NCBI GenBank assembly: GCA_002337125.1
Contig: DDFJ01000004.1
Span: 2,221,889 to 2,285,888, forward strand
Reading direction: 5' to 3'
DNA: 64,000 bases
From: Chitinophagaceae bacterium UBA1931
GTDB taxonomy: Bacteria; Bacteroidota; Bacteroidia; Chitinophagales; Chitinophagaceae
Below the pieces are notes generated by a model. The model searched no databases and was not told the origin of the DNA. It worked only from the letters and a program-made list of their open reading frames with translations. Numbering within the stretch: the stretch's first letter is position 1; each line of letters starts with the position of its first letter. Shown here piece by piece: positions 25,552-33,137 of this stretch. The position numbers and the translations under genes are program-made.

Positions 25552-26169
25552 TTACAGTTTCAGTTTTTTACGGCAGGCTACACACAAATCTTTTTCTTGG
25601 TCAAGTTTCATTTTTCCCTCTGCATCAGCCATAATACATTCCTGATCGGGACAGTGTGGCAAACCAAAATTGTGTCCCATTTCATGAACTACTACTTTAA
25701 AGATCCGCTGCTGTTGGTTTTGTGTTGATGTTGCCGATTTTTTGATGCGGATTGTGGAAACAATACAGGCATTGCCGGGATGAAACCCTAATCCCATTAC
25801 TCCATAATCATTGACGGTTCCTTTTGTTGCTGAGATGTCGGCATCAGTAAGACCAACAATCAACTTTACAGAATCAGGCCTGATTGATCTTAACCAGTCA
25901 ATAGTTGAATCGGCCCTGTACCGGTTTCTTGGTTTATAATAACTGTTGGCAGGAAAAGATTTCTGATTGGCAATCGTGATGTGAACAGGATAAAATTTTT
26001 CAATACTGTCTTTAAGAAATAACAGTACAGATTTATCAAACGACTGAAGTGGTTGTAAAAGAACAAAAGGCAACGGTTTATTTTCTGTTGCTTTTTTTTG
26101 TTGTGTTGACGTGTTGCACGAAACAAGAGAAATGAATAACAGAAAACAAACCGCTTTTATTAAAGGCAT
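25552..26169 (-). CDS. Archaemetzincin-family zinc metalloprotease, predicted lipoprotein
   Basis: 205 residues. The catalytic segment HEMGHNFGLPHC (His162, Glu163, His166, His172) is the extended zinc site of archaemetzincins. It is followed by the family's cysteine pattern (Cys173, Cys178, then Cys196 and Cys199 in LCVAC), which in this family forms a second structural zinc site. The N-terminus has a lipobox ending LVSC at Cys18, so the mature enzyme is probably a membrane-anchored lipoprotein. Physiological substrate is unknown. It abuts the convergent aminotransferase gene stop to stop. Confidence 0.88.
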   Translation of the reverse strand: MPLIKAVCFLLFISLVSCNTSTQQKKATENKPLPFVLLQPLQSFDKSVLLFLKDSIEKFYPVHITIANQKSFPANSYYKPRNRYRADSTIDWLRSIRPDSVKLIVGLTDADISATKGTVNDYGVMGLGFHPGNACIVSTIRIKKSATSTQNQQQRIFKVVVHEMGHNFGLPHCPDQECIMADAEGKMKLDQEKDLCVACRKKLKL

Positions 26170-26243
26170 ATTAATAACTATTTCTTGAAATAAGGAGTAT
26201 GGTCATCCGAAAATCTTTTCTGTATCGAACATTGATTTGCGGC

Positions 26244-27227
26244 CTAGTGCTGCACAGCCATTTTATTATATTTATTCCTGTATTCAACAGGTGTAAGACC
26301 TGTCAGCTTTTTAAACAAATCCCGGAAAGCTTTTGTATCGGTATAGCCAACATCATACATCACTTCGTTTATATTTTTACGGCTGTTTTCAAATTGTCGT
26401 TTAGCAGTTTCAATCTTTATGCGTTGAATGTATTCCAGTACCGAATTATTCGTTGCCTCTTTAAATCTCCTCTCAAAAGTGCGACGGCCCAAAGCTGTTA
26501 TTTCTGCTAAATCATTTATCGTTATTTTTTCATGAATGTTCTGTTCAATATACTCCTGTGCCTGTAATATTTCTGTATCATTATGATTTTTCTGCCCCTT
26601 GAAAATAGAAAAGGCAGCCTGGCTGTTCCTGTCAATATCAATCGCAAAATATTTGGAAGCAAGGATAGTCGTTTCCCTGTCAGTATATTTTTCAACAAGA
26701 TGTAATAATAAGTTCCAATAAGAATTTGCGCCACCGCTGGAGTAAAGCCTTTTTTCTTCTGTAACGATATTGCCTTCCACTACTTCTACATCGGGATACA
26801 TTTCTTTAAATTCATTTTGAAATCCCCAATGTGTCGAGCATTTTTTTCCATTAAGCAAACCTGTTGATGCCAATAAAAACGCACCCACACAAAGAGATGC
26901 CACATCTGCACCTTTTTTATATTGTTCTGTTATCCAGGGAACCGCCTGTTTATTTTTTTCAACAGCAGTACGCATATCTCCAAATAATGCCGGAATAAAA
27001 ACCACATCGGTTTTTTTAATGTCTTTTAGTTGCCTGTGTGTATGCACTGAAAACATTCCATTATTAATTTTTACTTCTTTCTTTACGCCCACCAACTCTA
27101 CATCAAATAAAGGACGTTTTCCTGCTGCAATAAGGAAATTGTTTACGGCTGTAAACAAATACTGCGGGTCAGCAATAGCCTGCATCACTGATGATTCAGG
27201 AACTAAAATAGATACCTTTTTCATCAA
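26244..27227 (-). CDS. GlxA-type AraC family transcriptional regulator
   Basis: 327 residues. Residues 1-195 form a DJ-1/PfpI-like domain, including SLCVGAFLLASTGLLNGKKCSTHW, where the Cys sits at the nucleophile-elbow position of this fold. Residues 215-327 form an AraC helix-turn-helix pair (KITINDLAEITALGRRTFERRFKEA, then NINEVMYDVGYTDTKAFRDLFKKLTGLTP). These regulators bind a small ligand or sense redox through the DJ-1 part. It is divergent from the SRPBCC-VOC-DoxX gene run at 27356-28880 across a 128-bp gap, and by position it is the likely controller of those genes. That control is inference. Confidence 0.9.
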   Translation of the reverse strand: MMKKVSILVPESSVMQAIADPQYLFTAVNNFLIAAGKRPLFDVELVGVKKEVKINNGMFSVHTHRQLKDIKKTDVVFIPALFGDMRTAVEKNKQAVPWITEQYKKGADVASLCVGAFLLASTGLLNGKKCSTHWGFQNEFKEMYPDVEVVEGNIVTEEKRLYSSGGANSYWNLLLHLVEKYTDRETTILASKYFAIDIDRNSQAAFSIFKGQKNHNDTEILQAQEYIEQNIHEKITINDLAEITALGRRTFERRFKEATNNSVLEYIQRIKIETAKRQFENSRKNINEVMYDVGYTDTKAFRDLFKKLTGLTPVEYRNKYNKMAVQH

Positions 27228-27355
27228 GTGAAGTTAACGAGATTTAAAGACACAATCCACCTCCTAAACTGTCGTATATGCCACTTTTAAAAAACCGGTT
27301 TTGTTACCAACTTTGCATTGTTAACAAACAATAATGAACCAAAAAATTAAATATT

Positions 27356-27805
27356 ATGTCAACAGGTAAAGTAAATCTGCACCGTGTTTTTGCTGCGCCA
27401 ACGGAAAAAGTATTCAGAGCACTTACTGATCCCGATGCTTTGGCATCATGGTTACCACCTTATGGTTTTATTGCTAAAGTGCATAGTATGGATGTAAAGA
27501 TTGGTGGAAGTTATAAAATGTCGTTTATCAATTTTACTACAGGAAATGGTCATTCATTTGGAGGAGAATACTTGGAGATTAAAAAGAATGAGCTGCTAAA
27601 ATACACCGACAGGTTTGACGATCCTAATCTTCCGGGTGAAATGATAACGACCATTCAGCTAAAAGCGGTACCGGCAGGCACAGAATTTACGGCCACCCAG
27701 GAAGGAATACCTTCGGTAATACCGGAAGATATGTGCTATTTGGGATGGCAGGAATCATTAGAAAAATTAAAAAAACTGGTTGAGCCAAATATTCCGGATG
27801 CTTAA
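27356..27805 (+). CDS. SRPBCC (AHSA1-type) domain protein
   Basis: 149 residues. The START/Bet v1-like AHSA1 fold is shown by NLHRVFAAPTEKVFRALTDPDALASWLPPYGF at the start, then GGSYKMSFINFTTG, GGEYLEIKKNELLKYTDRF and a terminal helix with GWQESLEKLKKLVE. These proteins bind hydrophobic ligands or act as Hsp90-activator-like folds; in bacteria they are often paired with AraC or ArsR regulators and VOC proteins, as here. No catalytic residues are obvious. First gene of a four-gene run that ends at 28880. A 10-bp palindrome TTGTTAACAA lies upstream at 27318-27327. Confidence 0.85.
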   Translation: MSTGKVNLHRVFAAPTEKVFRALTDPDALASWLPPYGFIAKVHSMDVKIGGSYKMSFINFTTGNGHSFGGEYLEIKKNELLKYTDRFDDPNLPGEMITTIQLKAVPAGTEFTATQEGIPSVIPEDMCYLGWQESLEKLKKLVEPNIPDA

Positions 27806-27853
27806 TCAACAGTATTGCATAAGTATGAAAAGGATATTATAGCTGTAAAGAAA

Positions 27854-28264
27854 ATGAGTACAATAAATCCATATCTCACATTTAATGGAAACTGCAGGGA
27901 AGCAATGACGTTTTATCAAAAATGTCTTGGAGGTAAATTAAGTTTTCAGACTATTGGTGAAACGACACTATCTGAAACAATGCCGGCAAGAATGAAGAAA
28001 ACTATTCTGCATGCTTCATTGATGAAGGAACAGTTTATATTGATGGGCACAGATATTGTTGATGAAAAAGGCTTGTTTAAAGGAAATGCTGTATCTCTTT
28101 TTATTAACTGTGCAACTGAAAAGGAAATCGTGTTATTATATAAAAGACTTTCAAAGGGCGGGGAACAAACCTGCCCTTTGAAAAAAACATTTTGGAACGC
28201 TCTTTTTGGAGGATTAACTGATAAGTATGGCAATCATTGGCTGCTTACCTGTGACGACAAATAA
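27854..28264 (+). CDS. VOC family (PhnB-like) protein
   Basis: 136 residues from the ATG at 27854 (MSTINPYLTFNGNCREAMTF); an upstream in-frame TTG at 27815 would add 13 residues and is unlikely. The vicinal-oxygen-chelate fold of the PhnB subgroup is shown by NPYLTFNGNCREAMTFYQKCLGGKL, HASLMKEQFILMGTD and the closing FGGLTDKYGNHWLL. Members often lack proven enzyme activity and the metal ligands of glyoxalase I are not obvious here. Second gene of the run after the SRPBCC gene with a 48-bp gap; a shared role in stress or small-molecule binding is inference. Confidence 0.85.
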   Translation: MSTINPYLTFNGNCREAMTFYQKCLGGKLSFQTIGETTLSETMPARMKKTILHASLMKEQFILMGTDIVDEKGLFKGNAVSLFINCATEKEIVLLYKRLSKGGEQTCPLKKTFWNALFGGLTDKYGNHWLLTCDDK

Positions 28265-28287
28265 ATTCATTCTATAAAACAAAAAAG

Positions 28288-28668
28288 ATGAAGAAAATAA
28301 AAACATTTTACTGGATTGTTACGGGACTGTTTAGCGCTTTTATGCTTTTTTCAGCGATAGCTAATATTTTAGTTACTACCGACTCCATTGCGCTCTTCAA
28401 CTATCTGGGTTATCCAAAATATTTTATTCCATTTATTGGTGTTGCAAAATTGCTGGGAGTAATAGCCATTCTTATACCCGGTTATCCAAGAATAAAAGAA
28501 TGGGCTTATGCAGGATTATTTTTTGATTTAGCCGGAGCAACATTTTCTCAAATTGCTGTTGCGGGTTTTCAGCCCTCCGTTTCATTCATGGTATTGCCGG
28601 TTACTTTTTTATTCCTGTCTTATTTTCTTTATCACAAAAAAATGCAGCCAGCATTAAAATACGGTTAG
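28288..28668 (+). CDS. DoxX-like membrane protein
   Basis: 126 residues with four hydrophobic segments: FYWIVTGLFSAFMLFSAIANIL, YFIPFIGVAKLLGVIAILIP, EWAYAGLFFDLAGATFSQIAV and VSFMVLPVTFLFLSYFLY. The pattern and the GVAKLLGV and FFDLAGA motifs fit the DoxX/DoxD-like group of small inner-membrane proteins of uncertain redox function. It is the third gene of the run controlled, probably, from the divergent GlxA-type regulator; the start lies 23 bp after the VOC gene. Confidence 0.82.
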   Translation: MKKIKTFYWIVTGLFSAFMLFSAIANILVTTDSIALFNYLGYPKYFIPFIGVAKLLGVIAILIPGYPRIKEWAYAGLFFDLAGATFSQIAVAGFQPSVSFMVLPVTFLFLSYFLYHKKMQPALKYG

Positions 28669-28670
28669 CG

Positions 28671-28880
28671 ATGGTAGAAGTTTTCAAAACAAATGTGCAG
28701 AAAAGTGTACAAAGCAAAATACTGCTTACCATTCTGTGTGAAAAATTTACAGGCTTTAAAATTAATTTTGACCTTACTGATTGTGATAAGATATTGAGAG
28801 TAGAAGGAGAATGTATTGATGCGGAAAAAATAATGATGCTGATGAAAGATAATGGCTTTGAATGTGAGGTATTGATGTAA
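28671..28880 (+). CDS. Small HMA-like (ferredoxin-fold) protein without CxxC
   Basis: 69 residues, starting 2 bp after the DoxX stop, so almost certainly co-translated. The order of elements matches the beta-alpha-beta-beta-alpha-beta fold of heavy-metal-associated domains: VEVFKTNV, helix SKILLTILCEKF, INFDLTDCDKILRVEG, helix AEKIMMLMKDN and FECEVL. The metal-binding CxxC loop of true HMA domains is absent. The three Cys present (in LTILCEK, DLTDCDK and FECEV) plus one in GECID are not in a known binding arrangement. Function unknown; regulatory or redox partnering is speculation. Confidence 0.65.
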   Translation: MVEVFKTNVQKSVQSKILLTILCEKFTGFKINFDLTDCDKILRVEGECIDAEKIMMLMKDNGFECEVLM

Positions 28881-28898
28881 ACATATGCTGCATGGTAC

Positions 28899-30962
28899 TT
28901 AATAGCTCAACAACTTCTCAACCATTTCTTCCAATCTCGCATTTGCTAAAAAATTTTTCTCCAGTTCCATGTTAAAAGGCACCGGTGTATCAAGCGAAGC
29001 ACAGCGCATCACCGGCGCATCAAGTAAAGGAAAACAGTGTTCGCCAATCCAGGCTGCAATTTCACCACCAATGCCACCAATCAAAGTGTCTTCGTGTAAG
29101 ATCAAAACTCTGCCGGTACGTTTCACTGCCTCACGGATGGAGGCATAATCAAGCGGGGCCAGCGTACGCAGATCAAGAATATCAATGGAAATTTCAGGAT
29201 GTTCGGCCGCAAAATCTTCTGCCCAAATAACAGCACTTCCATAAGCAATGATGGAAATTTCATCACCACTAAGCACATGCCTGGCCTTGCCGATCTCCAC
29301 TTCATAATATTCTTCCGGCACTTCACCAGTAACTGAACGGTACAGCGCCTTGTGTTCAAAAAACATAATAGGGTTGGGATCATTAATGGCTGCTATCAGC
29401 AAACCCTTTGCATCAAAAGGAGTGGAAGGATAAACGACTTTCAGTCCGGGAGTTTTGGTAAACCATGCCTCGTTGCTTTGCGAATGAAAAGGCCCGGCAC
29501 CAACACCTGCACCTGCAGGCATACGTATCACCACATCTGCATGTTGTCCCCAGCGGTAATGAATTTTTGCGAGATTATTGACGATCTGGTTAAAACCAAC
29601 GGTAACAAAATCGGCAAACTGCATTTCCATTACAGACTTATATCCTTCAAGCGATAAACCAAGTGTTGCTCCAACAATAGCACTTTCGCAGATAGGTGTG
29701 TTGCGTACACGTTCTTTACCAAACTCCTGCACAAATCCTTCGGTGATTTTAAATGCACCGCCGTATTCAGCAATATCCTGCCCCATCAATATAAGATTGG
29801 GATGTTGGATCATGCTTTGCTTTAACCCTTCGCTGATGGCATCAATGAAACGGAGCCCCCTAACCCCCTGAAGGGGGAATTTATCATCTGCACCATGCCA
29901 GCCATTCTGAGAGGTTGTGCTATTAGCAAAATCTTTTACAGGCGGGGGCTGTGTGTTGGGTTCTCCCCTGAAGGGGGAGTCAGAGGGGGCAAACACATCA
30001 TCAATCTCTTCTTCCGTATCGACCAGCATTGGTTTTGCTTTGTATGCAAGTTGCAGCTCGTCTTCAATCTGCTGTTTCAATTCGTTGCGGATAGATTCGA
30101 TACCTGTATCAGTCAGTGCAGATTCCTCCAGTAAAAAGTTTTCAAAGTTTTTGATGGGATCTTTTTCTTCCCAGATGTTGAATAAATGTTTGGGAACATA
30201 TTTTGTTCCGCTTGCTTCTTCATGACCACGCATGCGGAAGGTCATGCATTCAATCAAATAAGGTTTCTGGTATTTGATGCAGTAATCTCTGACACCTTTG
30301 ATGGTATCAAGAACGCTTAAAATATTGTTGCCATCAATCCTTACTCCATCCATACCGTAGCCCCTTGCCCGGTCAACAAGACTTTCGCATTTATACTGTT
30401 CATGAATGGGTGTGCTTAAACCGTAACCATTGTTTTCAATCAAAAAAATCACCGGCAGGTTCCAGACTGCAGCAACGTTTAATGCTTCGTGAAAATCGCC
30501 TTCGCTGGTAGCTCCTTCGCCGGTAAATGCAAGTGATACTTTCTTTTCTTTGCGGAGTTTATAGGCAAGCGACACACCATCGGCAATGGCCATCTGCGGA
30601 CCAAGATGCGAAATCATTCCGCAAACATGATGTTCTTTGCTGCCAAAATGAAAGCTGCGTTCTCTTCCCTTGCTGTAACCTTCTTTATTTCCCTGCCACT
30701 GCATAAAGAGTTTGTGCAGCGGCATATTGCGTGTGGTAAAAACACCGAGGTTGCGGTGCATGGGCATAATCCATTCGTCGGGCTCAAGTGCTAAAGTTGC
30801 GCCAACAGCAATGGCTTCCTGGCCAATTCCACTAAACCATTTGCTAATTTTTCCCTGCCTGAGCAATAAAAGCATCTTTTCTTCGATTAATCTGGGGAAA
30901 AGAAGACTCTTATAAATACTGATTAGTTCAGCGTTGGTAAGATGTTTACGTTCAAACAACAT
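28899..30962 (-). CDS. Fused alpha/beta E1 subunit of a branched-chain-type 2-oxoacid dehydrogenase
   Basis: 687 residues. The N-terminal half is the E1 alpha chain with the thiamine diphosphate segment FTGEGATSEGDFHEALN and IENNGYGLSTP (about 155-190). The C-terminal half from about residue 375 (RFIDAISEGLKQS) is the E1 beta chain with LMGQDIAEYGGAFK and a transketolase C-terminal domain. It decarboxylates a branched-chain or related 2-oxoacid and transfers the acyl group to an E2 lipoyl protein not present in this window. Fusion of alpha and beta is frequent in Bacteroidota. The linker, about residues 324-370 (VFAPSDSPFRGEPN... to ...DKFPLQGVRGL), is encoded by a palindromic repeat element. 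The start ATG overlaps the start of the divergent gene. Confidence 0.93.
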   Translation of the reverse strand: MLFERKHLTNAELISIYKSLLFPRLIEEKMLLLLRQGKISKWFSGIGQEAIAVGATLALEPDEWIMPMHRNLGVFTTRNMPLHKLFMQWQGNKEGYSKGRERSFHFGSKEHHVCGMISHLGPQMAIADGVSLAYKLRKEKKVSLAFTGEGATSEGDFHEALNVAAVWNLPVIFLIENNGYGLSTPIHEQYKCESLVDRARGYGMDGVRIDGNNILSVLDTIKGVRDYCIKYQKPYLIECMTFRMRGHEEASGTKYVPKHLFNIWEEKDPIKNFENFLLEESALTDTGIESIRNELKQQIEDELQLAYKAKPMLVDTEEEIDDVFAPSDSPFRGEPNTQPPPVKDFANSTTSQNGWHGADDKFPLQGVRGLRFIDAISEGLKQSMIQHPNLILMGQDIAEYGGAFKITEGFVQEFGKERVRNTPICESAIVGATLGLSLEGYKSVMEMQFADFVTVGFNQIVNNLAKIHYRWGQHADVVIRMPAGAGVGAGPFHSQSNEAWFTKTPGLKVVYPSTPFDAKGLLIAAINDPNPIMFFEHKALYRSVTGEVPEEYYEVEIGKARHVLSGDEISIIAYGSAVIWAEDFAAEHPEISIDILDLRTLAPLDYASIREAVKRTGRVLILHEDTLIGGIGGEIAAWIGEHCFPLLDAPVMRCASLDTPVPFNMELEKNFLANARLEEMVEKLLSY
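29855..29990. repeat. Palindromic repeat element inserted in the E1 coding sequence
   Basis: Outer inverted ends GCCCCCT (29855-29861) and AGGGGGC (29984-29990) enclose two short palindromes, CCCCCTGAAGGGGG at 29864-29877 and CCCCTGAAGGGG at 29965-29976, with a unique core of about 87 bp between them. GC-rich CCCCCTGAAGGGGG-type palindromes occur as dispersed repeats in this phylum. Here the whole element is read through in frame and encodes the linker between the two enzyme domains. The 136-bp length is not a multiple of three, so its true limits or neighbouring bases must have adjusted. Confidence 0.75.
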
Positions 30963-31335
30963 GTTAAATCAATATCGGGTGAAAAACAAAATCAAAATAA
31001 TCATCATCACAATTGCAATTTTTTGCTGGCAGCTGCCAACAGGCATCGTTGCACAAGTTAAGACAAACGACAGTTCTCTCCTATCACTAAAAACAAATAC
31101 GGAAGAATTAAAAGTGAGACAGCGGGGTGGTGAATTACAGTTTTCTTTTCCCCGTCTTCAGTTTAAATCGGCATTGAAAATTGTTAATACCAATGGCTGG
31201 ATGATGAAGGCAATTATGGTGGATGAAGGACTGGAAACAATTACAGTATCAACCAGCAATCTGCCCAAAGGAATTTATCAATGTGTGATTGAAAACCGCA
31301 CTCAGAAATTTATGAAGAAACTGTTTGTGCAATAA
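30961..31335 (+). CDS. Small secreted protein with T9SS-like C-terminal strand pattern
   Basis: 124 residues from the ATG at 30961, which overlaps the divergent E1 start codon (the four bases 30960-30963 are CATG). A GTG at 30979 would give a tidier signal peptide (KNKIKIIIITIAIFCWQ) and is an equal alternative. The C-terminal 75 residues (ELQFSFPRLQFKSALKIVNTNGWMMK... SNLPKGIYQCVIENRTQKF) follow the order of a T9SS type A sorting domain but begin abruptly. The protein may thus be a minimal sorting-domain protein or a remnant of a longer one. Function unknown. Confidence 0.6.
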   Translation: MLNQYRVKNKIKIIIITIAIFCWQLPTGIVAQVKTNDSSLLSLKTNTEELKVRQRGGELQFSFPRLQFKSALKIVNTNGWMMKAIMVDEGLETITVSTSNLPKGIYQCVIENRTQKFMKKLFVQ

Positions 31336-31336
31336 C

Positions 31337-31699
31337 TCAGGCGGTTTTATTCTTGTCCTCGTCTTTCAACACCATTTTGTGTACAATGGAATTGGCAAAG
31401 GAAAGACAGATGCTGAACAGCAGTGCATACCAGAAACCATCTACTTCAAATCCTTTTACAAAATAAGCATCGAGCAGAATAATACCTGCGTTGATCACAA
31501 ACAGAAAAAGCCCCAGTGTAAAAATAGTTGCAGGCAATGTAAATAAAACCAGCAGCGGTTTTACAATCGCATCAAGTAATGCAAGAACAAAAGCAACGAG
31601 CAGGGCAATTAAAAAATTCCGGATGCTGACGCCTGGTAAAATATAAGCAAGAGCAAATGCATTTACCGCAGTGATCAGAACCTTTATAATAAATTTCAT
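31337..31699 (-). CDS. Phage holin family (4TMS) membrane protein
   Basis: 120 residues with four hydrophobic segments: VLITAVNAFALAYILPGVSI, LIALLVAFVLALLDAIVKPLLVLFTLPA, IFTLGLFLFVINAGIILLDAY and FWYALLFSICLSFANSI. The motif order LLDAIVKPLL...TLPATIFTLG matches the so-called four-TMS mycobacterial holin-like group (Pfam Phage_holin_4_2). In free-living bacteria these are chromosomal membrane proteins not linked to phage lysis, and there is no phage gene here. Its stop lies next to the convergent stop at 31335. Confidence 0.85.
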   Translation of the reverse strand: MKFIIKVLITAVNAFALAYILPGVSIRNFLIALLVAFVLALLDAIVKPLLVLFTLPATIFTLGLFLFVINAGIILLDAYFVKGFEVDGFWYALLFSICLSFANSIVHKMVLKDEDKNKTA

Positions 31700-31837
31700 T
31701 TTAACGACTGAGTTTAGGGATTAAGAAGATATTCAGTCAATCACTATTCGTTCGTCTTTTAAAATTACGACGCAGAACCAGATTATTCATGACCGATTTA
31801 TGAGCGGTAACGAAATGAACTTACCAGGAATCGATGT

Positions 31838-33136
31838 TTACACAACTACTAATTCATAAAAATCTTCCGGCTGCAGATATTTATTTGCCAGATCCTGCAA
31901 TTCCTTTGCCGAAATCGATTTGATATTGTTGACAGAGTTGTAGAAATAATTTTCATCAAGTCCGTTGAGAATTAAATTTTTCCAGCGGCCAATGATATGA
32001 AATGGTCCGTCGAGATCACCAAGGATTGTACCGATCAGGTAATTCTTCACCAGCTGCAGTTCATCTTCTTCCACCAGCTCTTCACGCAGATCTTTCATTT
32101 CATTATACACTTCAGTAATCGTTGCTTCACACACATCTCTTCCGGCTTCAGTGCTGATCATCCATGCTGTTGTTGAAATATGATTGAGAAGAAAACTGTG
32201 AATGCCGTAAGTATAACCTTTGTCTTCACGGATATTACTCATCAGTCTTGAACCAAAAAATCCGCCAAACAATGTATTCAGCACCTGAACTTTCTGAAAA
32301 TCGGGATGATGACGGTTGGGGAATGGTCTTGCCAAACGAACAGCACCCTGCACACCATTGGGATCATTGCTGATGCGGTATTTCTTTTCAGCAGCAGGTG
32401 TTACAGCATGTTCAATTACCGGAACCGGTTTTTTGTTCAATGGTAACTGACCAATAGTTGAATTGAGTTGCTGTACAAAATCTGCTGGCAGTAAACCTGC
32501 AGCAAAAATGATGCAGTGCCCGTTTGAATAAAAGTTATTGTAATAATCAATTAATGTTTGCTGTTGCAGTGCATCATAATCTTCCTTGTTGGAATACACA
32601 CCATAAGGATGGTTTGCGCCAAACACATATTCATCAATCAAACGGCCGGCAACGAAATCGCACTTCTTTAAGTTCACACTTAAACGTTGCCGCATGTTCT
32701 GTTTAAAAATATCCAGTTCGTGCTGCGGGTAAATGGCATCAGTAATCATTTCAGCAATAACCGGTAAGTGCTTTGCTAAATGACGGTTGATGCAGTGCAG
32801 CACAATATTGGCATTTTCGTTATAACAGCCACGGGTAAGATGTGAACCGTAATAATCAAAATGCTCGTTGAGTTCAAACGCTGTTTTATTTTTTGTTCCG
32901 TTCTTGATTAAGAAGTTAGTGGCGGCTGCAACACTTTTCTGCTGTTCAAACCAGTTGCCTGCACTGAACACAAATTCAACACTCATTACTTCCTGCGTAC
33001 CTGCGTTTACAGCATACACTTCCACTCCGTTATCAAGAATGTATTTGTCGTACGGTTTGAGTTTTAGTTCAAACTCTGTTGCATCTTTTATTGCAGGTGC
33101 TTCGCTGCGGTTTAAAGATCCTGTTGCTGTACTCAT
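31838..33136 (-). CDS. M16 family peptidase homologue lacking the zinc motif
   Basis: 432 residues. It has the two-halved M16 fold: NGVEVYAVNAGTQEVMSVEFVFSAGNWFEQ at the start, and VRLARPFPNRHHPDFQKVQVLNTLFGGFFGSRLMSNIREDKGYTYGI in the second half. At the place where active members have HxxEH it has ATNFLIK, so it is very probably non-catalytic. It is tightly coupled to an active M16 gene just upstream (1 bp apart), as in two-subunit M16 peptidases where an inactive chain helps bind peptides. It carries no signal peptide, so the pair is likely cytoplasmic. Confidence 0.88.
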   Translation of the reverse strand: MSTATGSLNRSEAPAIKDATEFELKLKPYDKYILDNGVEVYAVNAGTQEVMSVEFVFSAGNWFEQQKSVAAATNFLIKNGTKNKTAFELNEHFDYYGSHLTRGCYNENANIVLHCINRHLAKHLPVIAEMITDAIYPQHELDIFKQNMRQRLSVNLKKCDFVAGRLIDEYVFGANHPYGVYSNKEDYDALQQQTLIDYYNNFYSNGHCIIFAAGLLPADFVQQLNSTIGQLPLNKKPVPVIEHAVTPAAEKKYRISNDPNGVQGAVRLARPFPNRHHPDFQKVQVLNTLFGGFFGSRLMSNIREDKGYTYGIHSFLLNHISTTAWMISTEAGRDVCEATITEVYNEMKDLREELVEEDELQLVKNYLIGTILGDLDGPFHIIGRWKNLILNGLDENYFYNSVNNIKSISAKELQDLANKYLQPEDFYELVVV

Positions 33137-33137
33137 C

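Noticed and set aside
27318..27327. TTGTTAACAA palindrome before the SRPBCC gene
   Set aside because: A ten-bp AT-rich palindrome is expected by chance at this base composition; not listed as an operator.
31337..31699. Phage holin as a sign of a prophage
   Set aside because: The four-TMS holin-like family is common in chromosomes; no other phage gene is nearby.
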